From a virus: 21,965 nucleotides of DNA. This document shows, one piece after another, positions 15,819 through 21,965 of the stretch (its first letter is position 1; every line of letters begins with the position of its first letter). The position numbers were made by a program, and so were the translations under genes. The notes under the pieces are model-generated. The model worked only from the letters and a program-made list of their open reading frames with translations, did no database searches and was not told where the DNA came from. Location: the IMG/VR virus record IMGVR_UViG_3300008448_000757, positions 1 through 21,965 of that record, one strand, 5' to 3'.

Positions 15819-17144
15819 ATGTTTTACATCGTTGAATCGGATCAGCAATTAGATATACTTAAGAGTTATAGTGAAAAGGGAGCATACATAAAAGTAATCT
15901 CCTCAAACGATAACTATCACCCACTTCTTACAAAAACCATAGCAGTTTATCTACGACCACTAAATCATGAGGAAGGATATATTATTCCAATAAATCACGA
16001 TGAAGGACTTAATGTAGATAAACATCGTATCTACGACATTTTAAAGCAATACAAAACACTTTATACCATAGATAAGAAAGAGTTGCTGTATCACTTTATA
16101 TTGAAGGATGTTATAGATATATCACTACTATACTCAATGACAAACTACGATAGGTTAGAATTAGGTAGGAATAACTCAACTTATAACTGGTTCTATAGTA
16201 GATTACATGACTTCAAAGAAGTAAATGCTTTGATTCCAATTTCAAAGTTATATGAAAAATGCGAAGAAGATTATCAAGCAGTATATTCCATATTGCAATA
16301 TGCAATACCAAACGGATTTGATTTCTACAACAAAACAGCAACATCAGTATTTTTTGCAATAGAGCATACGGGACTAAGAACAATTCATCAGCCATATATA
16401 GATTTATTCAAACCAAATAATCCTATATTCAATATGCAAGATAATATTGCATATACTTCATATAACCTATATAACACAACTTCTCGTCCAACAAATGCTT
16501 TTAATTCAGTTAACTATGCTGCAATACCAAAAGCACCGGAATTCAGAAAAGCAATCATACCTCAGAACGATTACTTTGTGGAAATGGACTTTGATGGATA
16601 CCATTTGAGATTGTTATGTGAACAAATAGGTTATGAACTGACAGATGAACCAGCTCACATGCAACTTGCAAAATTATACTTTGGTAAGGATGAAATAGCA
16701 GAAGAGGATTATGCAAAAGCAAAACAGATTAACTTTCATGCCATTTATGGAAAGATTCCACCTGAGTATGCTTTTTTAGAGGTGTTTGAAAAGATACAAG
16801 CACATATAGATAAGCTATGGAAACAGTTTCAAACTCAGGGATATATACAAGATCCAATCTCAGGAAAAAGATTTACTACTGAATTAAAAGATATGCATCC
16901 GCAAAAACTTATGAACTACATGATGCAATCGTTGGAAACAAGTAGAAATATTGGTATATTAAAGGATCTGGTGATGTACTTACATGGTAAAAATACTAAA
17001 ATAGCATTGTATACATATGATGCAATAGTATTTGATTTTGACAAGAAAGAAGGAAAACACATACTAGAAGGTATAGAAAAGATAATGAACAAGGAAGGAA
17101 ATTACCCAGTTAAGTTTAAATACAGCAATAACCTAGTTTTATAA
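15819..17144 (+). CDS. Short family-A DNA polymerase, divergent active site
   Basis: The C-terminal ~230 residues carry the polymerase I motifs: the TTSRPTNAFNSVNYAAIPK template/primer segment, motif A (MDFDGYHLR, Asp257), motif B (KQINFHAIYG: Lys302, Phe306, Tyr310) and motif C (YTYDAIVF, Asp401). Both catalytic aspartates are present. The Glu of DYSQIELR is His262, the HDE of motif C is YDA, and the Arg of motif B appears as Tyr298. Residues 1-165 have the rough length and hydrophobic pattern of a 3'-5' exonuclease domain but none of its acidic motifs are visible, so proofreading is probably absent. The gene starts the replication block with gp32, UvsX and gp41. T4 uses a family-B polymerase, so this is either the replicase or an auxiliary polymerase. 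Confidence 0.85.
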   Translation: MFYIVESDQQLDILKSYSEKGAYIKVISSNDNYHPLLTKTIAVYLRPLNHEEGYIIPINHDEGLNVDKHRIYDILKQYKTLYTIDKKELLYHFILKDVIDISLLYSMTNYDRLELGRNNSTYNWFYSRLHDFKEVNALIPISKLYEKCEEDYQAVYSILQYAIPNGFDFYNKTATSVFFAIEHTGLRTIHQPYIDLFKPNNPIFNMQDNIAYTSYNLYNTTSRPTNAFNSVNYAAIPKAPEFRKAIIPQNDYFVEMDFDGYHLRLLCEQIGYELTDEPAHMQLAKLYFGKDEIAEEDYAKAKQINFHAIYGKIPPEYAFLEVFEKIQAHIDKLWKQFQTQGYIQDPISGKRFTTELKDMHPQKLMNYMMQSLETSRNIGILKDLVMYLHGKNTKIALYTYDAIVFDFDKKEGKHILEGIEKIMNKEGNYPVKFKYSNNLVL

Positions 17145-17154
17145 AATAAAATCA

Positions 17155-17162
17155 TATTTATA
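17155..17162 (+). promoter_or_regulatory. TATTTATA directly before the 151-aa gene
   Basis: An exact copy of the motif ends one base before the ATG at 17164. As a promoter it would start transcription inside the gene, so either the true start is Met24 (17233) or this copy is incidental. Another copy lies inside the same gene at 17330-17337, showing that chance copies occur in this AT-rich DNA. Confidence 0.2.
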
Positions 17163-17163
17163 A

Positions 17164-17619
17164 ATGATAACAAACACTATAAGCCCCAATAGTTTCGATT
17201 ACGATATCGAACAACTAAGCAATTACCTAGACATGTCAAATAAATTAGTTTGTACTTTTTCTACCGAAGAAACCTTGGAGGGAACTTTAAGTACAATCCA
17301 AGATAGATATAAGATTATATATAATAAAATATTTATACTGTACGCAAAAAGCCAAGAGGAATTTGTAATTACATATAATGTTGATTTGGATAATGTATCA
17401 AACTTTATTCCAAACACAGTATTAGTACATAGAAAGAAAGAATCAAATACTCTTTACACGATCAATTCATTGAATAGATTAATCGAATCTCTTAATGGAG
17501 GAACATTGGATAAAAATTTTAAAATCAACTGGCCTGACTATGCAAACTGCATACTACTAACAAAAGGTCCAGAACTAAAAAGAGTAAATACAAAGCTGTA
17601 TAAAATAGTAGAATTATAG
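17164..17619 (+). CDS. Conserved-looking phage protein of unknown function, 151 aa
   Basis: The protein is soluble, with an N-terminal helical part and a C-terminal region with strong blocks: NFIPNTVLVHRKKESNTLYT, INSLNRLIESLNGG and ILLTKGPELKRVNTKLYKI. The basic HRKK and KRVNTK groups could bind nucleic acid, but no named motif is present. It lies between the polymerase and gp32 genes, in a position where T4-like phages often keep replication accessories or regulators, so a replication-linked role is a reasonable guess. The ATG at 17164 has a TATTTATA immediately before it; Met24 (17233) is an alternative start. Not related by eye to T4 RegA. Confidence 0.75.
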   Translation: MITNTISPNSFDYDIEQLSNYLDMSNKLVCTFSTEETLEGTLSTIQDRYKIIYNKIFILYAKSQEEFVITYNVDLDNVSNFIPNTVLVHRKKESNTLYTINSLNRLIESLNGGTLDKNFKINWPDYANCILLTKGPELKRVNTKLYKIVEL

Positions 17620-17639
17620 TTGTTTCCATAAAAAATTGC

Positions 17640-17647
17640 TATTTATA
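17640..17647 (+). promoter_or_regulatory. TATTTATA element upstream of the gp32 leader
   Basis: An exact copy followed by CTAAAG, sharing 14 bases with the copy at 5082 before the HNH gene. It lies 236 bases before the gp32 ATG and would give a long leader transcript. Confidence 0.4.
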
Positions 17648-17682
17648 CTAAAGGAAAACGTTATAAAAACTACATAAAAACA

Positions 17683-17690
17683 TATAAATA
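17683..17690 (+). promoter_or_regulatory. TATAAATA, T4-type late promoter core, upstream of gp32
   Basis: This is the exact T4 late-promoter core on the + strand. Initiation a few bases downstream would place the 5' end of the transcript at the base of the hairpin at 17695-17725, giving a structured 5' end. A second TATAAATA occurs inside the 134-aa gene (1270-1277), so the motif alone is not proof. Confidence 0.35.
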
Positions 17691-17694
17691 ATAT

Positions 17695-17725
17695 AGGATA
17701 AGCTACCACTTTGGTAGCTCTTCCT
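17695..17725 (+). promoter_or_regulatory. Hairpin in the gp32 leader
   Basis: AGCTACCA (17701-17708) pairs perfectly with TGGTAGCT (17712-17719) around a CTT loop. AGGA (17695-17698) can pair with TCCT (17722-17725) across a small internal loop. The downstream CTTCCTGTCTT is only moderately T-rich, so it could be a weak terminator of the upstream gene or a structural element of the gp32 mRNA leader. Confidence 0.7.
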
Positions 17726-17820
17726 GTCTTATGCGATCAAGTCACGGAGTATTAATTATTAAAAAAGAAAGGAACAGCAGTTGTAAAACAGAAAAAAAAT
17801 TCATATATTAAAAGAGTAAG

Positions 17821-17862
17821 AGCAAGTAAAAAGCAAGAACAAGTAAGCAAGTAAAAAGCAAG
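17821..17862 (+). repeat. Two 17-base A-rich direct repeats in the gp32 leader
   Basis: AGCAAGTAAAAAGCAAG occurs exactly at 17821-17837 and 17846-17862, a 25-base offset. AAAGAGTAA also occurs at 17811-17819 and 17872-17880, flanking them. The purine-rich sequence cannot fold and lies 21-63 bases before the gp32 ATG. Such unstructured A-rich repeats are plausible cooperative binding sites for gp32 on its own mRNA. Confidence 0.85.
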
Positions 17863-17883
17863 TTAAATTAAAAAGAGTAAAAA

Positions 17884-18702
17884 ATGAATTTAGACGCAAT
17901 TAAAGCCAAATTGGCAGGATTAAACAACAACGGTCAAGAAAGAGAAAAAGTAGACTACGAGAAAATCTTTTGGAAACCAACAAACGGAAAACATAACGTA
18001 AGAATCGTTCCTTCTGTTTACGACCCATCATTTCCTTTTAAGGAATTAAAATTCCACTACAACATTGGTAAATTCCCAATGATTGCCTTATCAAACTTCG
18101 GTAAGCAAGATCCAATCGAAGAATTCGTAAAAGAACTAAGAAAAACTTCTGACAAAGAGAACTGGTCACTGTCAGGAAAACTATCTCCAAAAACTAGAGT
18201 ATTTGCTCCAGTAATTGTAAGAGGAGAGGAAGACAAAGGAGTTCGTTTATGGTCATTCGGTACTAACATCTACAAAGCACTACTTGCTTTAGCAGAAGAT
18301 GAAGATATCGGAGATTACACAGACGTAATGAATGGGTATGACATGGTAGTTGAACAAACACCAGGAAATCCATATCCAACAACAACTGTTCGTATCAAAC
18401 CTAAAACCTCAGCTTTATCAACAGATAATGCAAAAGTAGACCTTTGGTTAAAGGAACAACCAAACCCAGTTGATACATTCACTCAGTTTGATTATGAGTA
18501 TATCAAAAAACAACTTCAAGGGTACCTATCTCCAGGAGAAGCTGAACAACCAGCTGAAGCAGCAGAATCAATTGCACCAGTTGCACAAGAAACTGACTTA
18601 GATAAAGCATTAGGAAGTAACAAAACAGACTTCACTTTAGAAACTGCAACTGTTGGAAAGAAAAACACAGTAAACAAATTTGACGATCTATTCAACGAAT
18701 AA
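17884..18702 (+). CDS. gp32: Single-stranded DNA-binding protein (gp32-like)
   Basis: It coats single-stranded DNA at the fork and in recombination. Residues ~22-44 (VDYEKIFWKPTNGKHNVRIVPS) match the start of the gp32 OB-fold core, followed by FPFKELKFHYNIG and a central WSFGTNIYKALLAL segment. The C-terminal ~50 residues are acidic and end in KFDDLFNE, like the T4 acidic tail that contacts replication partners. The N-terminus is short and has a basic LDAIKAKLAG helix for cooperativity. There is no cysteine in the protein, so the zinc site of T4 gp32 is missing. The gene has a 264-base leader with a hairpin and A-rich repeats. Its TAA overlaps the ATG of uvsX (TAATG). Confidence 0.93.
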   Translation: MNLDAIKAKLAGLNNNGQEREKVDYEKIFWKPTNGKHNVRIVPSVYDPSFPFKELKFHYNIGKFPMIALSNFGKQDPIEEFVKELRKTSDKENWSLSGKLSPKTRVFAPVIVRGEEDKGVRLWSFGTNIYKALLALAEDEDIGDYTDVMNGYDMVVEQTPGNPYPTTTVRIKPKTSALSTDNAKVDLWLKEQPNPVDTFTQFDYEYIKKQLQGYLSPGEAEQPAEAAESIAPVAQETDLDKALGSNKTDFTLETATVGKKNTVNKFDDLFNE

Positions 18703-19778
18703 TGGCAGGAAAAAAAGAAACAGCAAAAACCGCTAGCGAAATAATCAAAGGCGGTTTTAGTTTGGATAAGTTCAAAAAGAATAAAGGTTTTAGTTCACAA
18801 TCTGTAAAGTTTAAAACACAAGACTGGATTCCAGTTTCGAAAGCTTTTCAAGACATTGTTTCATTACCAGGTATTCCAACAGGACACATTACCTTACTAA
18901 GAGGACATTCCGATACAGGAAAAACAACACTATTATTAGAAGCTGCTGTACAAGCACAGAAAGCAGGCATACTACCAGTATTTATTATTACTGAGATGAA
19001 ATGGTCATGGCCACATGCTCAGACTATGGGACTTCAAGTAGAAGAAGTGGTTGATGAAGAAACAGGAGAAATTACTGACTACGAAGGATTTTTCTTGTAT
19101 GCTGATAGAGGTAGTTTGAATACTATCGAAGATGTAGCAGCATATATCCTAGACTTAATTGATGAACAAAAGAAAGGAAACTTGCCACACGACTTATGCT
19201 TCTTTTGGGATTCCGTAGGATCTGTTCCATGTGACTTATCTGTTAGATCAAATAAGAACAACAACGAATGGAATGCAGGAGCTATGTCAACTCAATTCGG
19301 AAATAACTTGAATCAAAAAATTCTACTATCAAGAAAAGAGGGAAGCAAATATACAAATACTTTAGTTGCAATCAACAAAGTATGGACTATGAAACCTGAG
19401 CATCCAATGGGACAACCAAAGCTTCAGAACAAAGGAGGAATGGCTATGTGGTATGATGCAACACTAATTGTTACGTTTGGTAATATAACAAATTCAGGTA
19501 CTTCTAAAATCAAAGCAATTGCTAAAGGTAAGGAGTATGAGTTTGCAAAGAAAACAAAAGTACAAGTAGAAAAGAACCACATCAATGGTATTCAATCCAG
19601 AGGATCAATTGTAATGACTCAACACGGTTTTATTGAAGATGAGAAAAAAGCTATCGATGCCTACAAAGATACGTACAAAGGTACTTGGTCAAACATTTTA
19701 GGATCAGTAGATTTTGAAGTAGCAGTAGAGGCTGAGGTTGGAGAAGACATTAGAGATATTGGATTAAATGATGAATAA
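18702..19778 (+). CDS. uvsX: UvsX/RecA-type recombinase
   Basis: It forms a filament on single-stranded DNA and catalyses strand exchange for recombination-dependent replication. The Walker A motif is GHSDTGKTT (residues 68-76). The catalytic Glu is Glu98 in IITEMKW. Walker B is LCFFWDSVGS (Asp170). These lie in the RecA core (~45-300), with loops containing NEWNAGAMSTQFG and the later KLQNKGGMAMWYDA segment. At 358 residues it is close to T4 UvsX (391). The C-terminus is acidic. The first ~40 residues are basic and probably form the polymerisation arm. It is coupled to gp32, its natural partner on single-stranded DNA, and overlaps the nuclease gene by 11 bases. Confidence 0.95.
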   Translation: MAGKKETAKTASEIIKGGFSLDKFKKNKGFSSQSVKFKTQDWIPVSKAFQDIVSLPGIPTGHITLLRGHSDTGKTTLLLEAAVQAQKAGILPVFIITEMKWSWPHAQTMGLQVEEVVDEETGEITDYEGFFLYADRGSLNTIEDVAAYILDLIDEQKKGNLPHDLCFFWDSVGSVPCDLSVRSNKNNNEWNAGAMSTQFGNNLNQKILLSRKEGSKYTNTLVAINKVWTMKPEHPMGQPKLQNKGGMAMWYDATLIVTFGNITNSGTSKIKAIAKGKEYEFAKKTKVQVEKNHINGIQSRGSIVMTQHGFIEDEKKAIDAYKDTYKGTWSNILGSVDFEVAVEAEVGEDIRDIGLNDE

Positions 19779-20793
19779 CTATCTAGAACTACTTAATAGT
19801 ATTGAGCAAAAACCAGATAGAAAACTTAATGATCATGTATTAATTGTAGATAGTATGAATACTTTCATACGATCATTTGCAATGCTACAATCAATAAACC
19901 CTCAAGGCCATCACACAGGTGGTCTTGTTGGTTTCTTAAGGTCATTAGGGTTTCTAACTAGGACAATTGATCCTACTAGAATCATTTGCGTATTCGATGG
20001 ACAGGCTTCTTCCTCAAGCAGAAAGAACATCAATCCTGAATACAAAGCAACTAGAAATGTCAAGAGGATTACTAATTGGGAATTGTTTGATGATAAAGAT
20101 GATGAATTTGCATCAATGACTATGCAAATGCATAGATTAGTTGAATACCTTCAGTGTTTACCACTTACTTTAATTTCTATTGATAAAGTAGAAGCAGATG
20201 ATACAATTTCATACCTAGCTCAAAAATTTGCAGCTAACAATAAAAAAGTAACGATTGTTTCTTCTGATAAGGATTTTTTACAGATAGTAGATGAGAACAT
20301 AGAGGTTTATTCTCCTATCAAGAAAAAAACCTACCAAAAAAAAGATATACAACAAGAAATAGGTGTACTTCCTGAGAATTATCTAATAATGAAAGCACTA
20401 CTGGGTGACAACTCAGATAATCTTTCAGGAGTTAAATCATTAGGACCAAAAACACTATTGAAAGAATTTCCAGGATTAATAGATAATCCAAAATTTTCAC
20501 TATGGGATATTTATGAAATTTGTGAGCAAAAGTTGCAAACTAAGAAAATATTTGCTAGTATTATCTATGATTGGGAAAAAGTAAAAACTAACTATGAATT
20601 AATGAATTTATCCGAGCCAAGGTTGGGAGATCACGAAATTTTTCATATATTAGAGAAGATAAAAGAGCCAACACCAAATTTACAGGTAGTTACTTTTTTG
20701 AGCATGTTAGAGTCAGATCAAATCGAAGCTCTAAACAAAAACGTTGAAGGATGGTTGGAATTATTCAGACCACTTGCAACATACCAAAAATAA
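19768..20793 (+). CDS. rnh: 5'-3' exonuclease / flap nuclease (T4 RNase H-like)
   Basis: It removes RNA primers and 5' flaps of lagging-strand fragments. The FEN-family acidic motifs are in order: LIVDSMN (Asp28), CVFDGQ (Asp77), VEADDTISYLA (Glu142, Asp144, Asp145), SSDKDFLQI (Asp167, Asp169) and LLGDNSDNLSGVKSLGPKT (Asp214, Asp217, followed by the helix-hairpin-helix DNA-binding turn). At 341 residues it is slightly longer than T4 RNase H (305). The start ATG ATG at 19768 lies inside the end of uvsX (11-base overlap). The second ATG (19771) is equally possible. Because the polymerase here lacks a 5' nuclease domain, this separate enzyme would process primers. Confidence 0.93.
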   Translation: MMNNYLELLNSIEQKPDRKLNDHVLIVDSMNTFIRSFAMLQSINPQGHHTGGLVGFLRSLGFLTRTIDPTRIICVFDGQASSSSRKNINPEYKATRNVKRITNWELFDDKDDEFASMTMQMHRLVEYLQCLPLTLISIDKVEADDTISYLAQKFAANNKKVTIVSSDKDFLQIVDENIEVYSPIKKKTYQKKDIQQEIGVLPENYLIMKALLGDNSDNLSGVKSLGPKTLLKEFPGLIDNPKFSLWDIYEICEQKLQTKKIFASIIYDWEKVKTNYELMNLSEPRLGDHEIFHILEKIKEPTPNLQVVTFLSMLESDQIEALNKNVEGWLELFRPLATYQK

Positions 20794-20814
20794 GTTTTAA
20801 AATAAATAAGTTAT

Positions 20815-21965
20815 ATGACATCACTATCAAAATTATCGCAGTACGGAAAAGGATTTCAATTAAAGGTACTCGGAGCATTCCTTACCGATAAAAAGTTTAT
20901 TCTTAATGCAAGAGACTTAATTCGATCTGAATACTTTGATTCAGATGCACATAAGTGGATTATAGAAACAATTGTAAAGTACTTTGACAAATACCATACC
21001 ACTATTACGATGGATATTTTAAAAGTAGAATTACAAAAAGTAGAAAATGATATTCTACAAACTGCAGTTAAATCTGAATTAAGAGGATGTTACGAATCAA
21101 CTCAAGAGGACTTAGCATATGTTCAAGAGGAGTTTATAACTTTCTGTAAAAACCAAGAACTAAAATCAGCATTACTAAACTCAGCAGATCTACTTAATCA
21201 GGGAGATTTCGACGGAATTAGAAATATGATTGAGAGAGCAATGCGAGCTGGTATGGATAAAAACATTGGTCATGAATATAACAAAGATATTGAATCTCGT
21301 TACAGACAAGACTACAGACCAACCATTCCAACACCATGGCCGGTACTAAATGACGGTATCCAAGGAGGATTTGGACCAGGTGATTTAGTTATTGTGTTTG
21401 GAAATCCTGGAGGAGGAAAATCTTGGACAATGGTTGCAGCAGCAGGTCATGCAGTTCAATTAGGTTTCAATGTGAATTACTACACACTAGAACTTGGAGA
21501 AGACTATGTAGGTAAACGATTTGACTGCTATTTTACAGGATACTCGATAGAAGATGTAAACAAACACAGACCAGAAGTAGAGAAAATTGTTAACAATTTA
21601 AAAGGAAAGTTAATTGTAAAAGAATATCCACCAAAAGGAGCTTCAATCAGTACAATCAAAGCACATATCCAAAAGTGTATCGATATGGATCACAAACCAG
21701 ACATGATTGTTATTGATTACGTAGATTATTTAAAAGCACCTTCTAAATCTCGTTTCACAGAAAGAAAGGATGAAATCGATGATGTATTCATTGCAACAAA
21801 AGGATTGGCTAAGGAACTAAAAATACCTATCCTAACCCCTTCTCAAGTAAATAGAATGGGTGCTAAGGATGATGTTATCGAAGGAGATAAGGCAGCAGGT
21901 TCTTATGACAAGATGATGGTTGCAGATATATGTTTATCACTATCAAGAAAGAAAGAGGATAAGGT
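20815..21965 (+). CDS. gp41: Replicative DNA helicase, DnaB/gp41-like (3' partial)
   Basis: It unwinds DNA at the fork as a hexamer and binds primase. The gene runs open for 383 codons to the window edge. Residues ~15-110 look like a DnaB N-terminal helical domain (LKVLGAFLTDKKFIL, FDSDAHKWIIETI). The RecA-like motor starts near 170: TPWPVLNDGIQGGFGPGDL, Walker A GNPGGGKS (196-203), catalytic Glu226 in YTLELGED, Walker B MIVIDYVDYL (Asp301), and the sensor segment TPSQVNR (341-347). The last visible part (GDKAAGSYDKMMVADICLSL) is the normal continuation toward the arginine finger, so only the C-terminal end is outside the window. It starts 21 bases after the nuclease gene, in the same operon. 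Confidence 0.95.
   Translation, partial: MTSLSKLSQYGKGFQLKVLGAFLTDKKFILNARDLIRSEYFDSDAHKWIIETIVKYFDKYHTTITMDILKVELQKVENDILQTAVKSELRGCYESTQEDLAYVQEEFITFCKNQELKSALLNSADLLNQGDFDGIRNMIERAMRAGMDKNIGHEYNKDIESRYRQDYRPTIPTPWPVLNDGIQGGFGPGDLVIVFGNPGGGKSWTMVAAAGHAVQLGFNVNYYTLELGEDYVGKRFDCYFTGYSIEDVNKHRPEVEKIVNNLKGKLIVKEYPPKGASISTIKAHIQKCIDMDHKPDMIVIDYVDYLKAPSKSRFTERKDEIDDVFIATKGLAKELKIPILTPSQVNRMGAKDDVIEGDKAAGSYDKMMVADICLSLSRKKEDK

Noticed and set aside
17731-17811. 26-codon ORF in the gp32 leader (starting ATGCGATCAAGT)
   Set aside because: Too short and unlike a protein. It could be a leader peptide, but it lacks any supporting feature, and it ends before the repeats.
17821-17862. The two 17-base repeats as a CRISPR or origin iteron array
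   Set aside because: Only two copies, an 8-base spacing and low complexity; a leader or operator function for gp32 fits the position better.

Overview
The window is a stretch of a T4-like contractile-tailed (myovirus-type) bacteriophage genome. All genes are on the + strand and packed tightly, in AT-rich DNA. Genes with clear T4 counterparts are the tail sheath (gp18), tail tube (gp19), a gp26-family baseplate protein, a LysM-bearing gp53-like baseplate protein, the single-stranded DNA-binding protein (gp32), UvsX recombinase, an RNase H/FEN-type 5' nuclease and the DnaB-type helicase gp41. Start codons lack Shine-Dalgarno sequences and are instead preceded by A-rich leaders. This is typical of Bacteroidetes translation, so a Bacteroidetes (perhaps flavobacterial) host is inferred but not proven.

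Layout. Positions 1-2593 hold the 3' end of a probable virion protein with an Ig-like, Gly-rich C-terminus, followed by four small genes (two membrane proteins, one helical protein, one unknown). Positions 2734-5043 encode the sheath and tube. Positions 5112-5738 carry a free-standing HNH-type homing endonuclease gene bracketed by two terminator-like hairpins. Positions 5818-15761 form the tail-core and baseplate block: gp26-like protein, an overlapping small ORF with no ATG, tape measure, a 69-residue protein, a gp48/gp54-like tube-cap candidate with an internal repeat, the gp53-like LysM protein, a large hub protein ending in an M15 peptidase domain, and a proline-rich protein with one membrane-type segment. 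A hairpin with a C(UUCG)G loop closes this block at 15766-15791.

Positions 15819-21965 are the replication and recombination block: a short family-A DNA polymerase with no recognisable exonuclease active site, a protein of unknown function, gp32 behind a 264-base leader, UvsX, 5' nuclease and the start of the replicative helicase, which runs off the window. gp32, uvsX and the nuclease overlap at their ends (TAATG and an 11-base overlap), suggesting coupled translation of a replisome operon.

The most interesting points are: (i) a recurrent TATTTATA element upstream of genes, a possible phage-specific promoter, which in the HNH gene lies inside the terminator hairpin; (ii) the gp26/88-codon overlap just before the tape measure, which may be a programmed +1 frameshift like those of tail-assembly chaperones; (iii) the gp32 leader, with a stable hairpin and repeated A-rich 17-mers resembling the autoregulatory operator of T4 gene 32 in layout; (iv) a divergent family-A polymerase in a T4-type replisome; and (v) the M15 peptidase fused to the baseplate hub.
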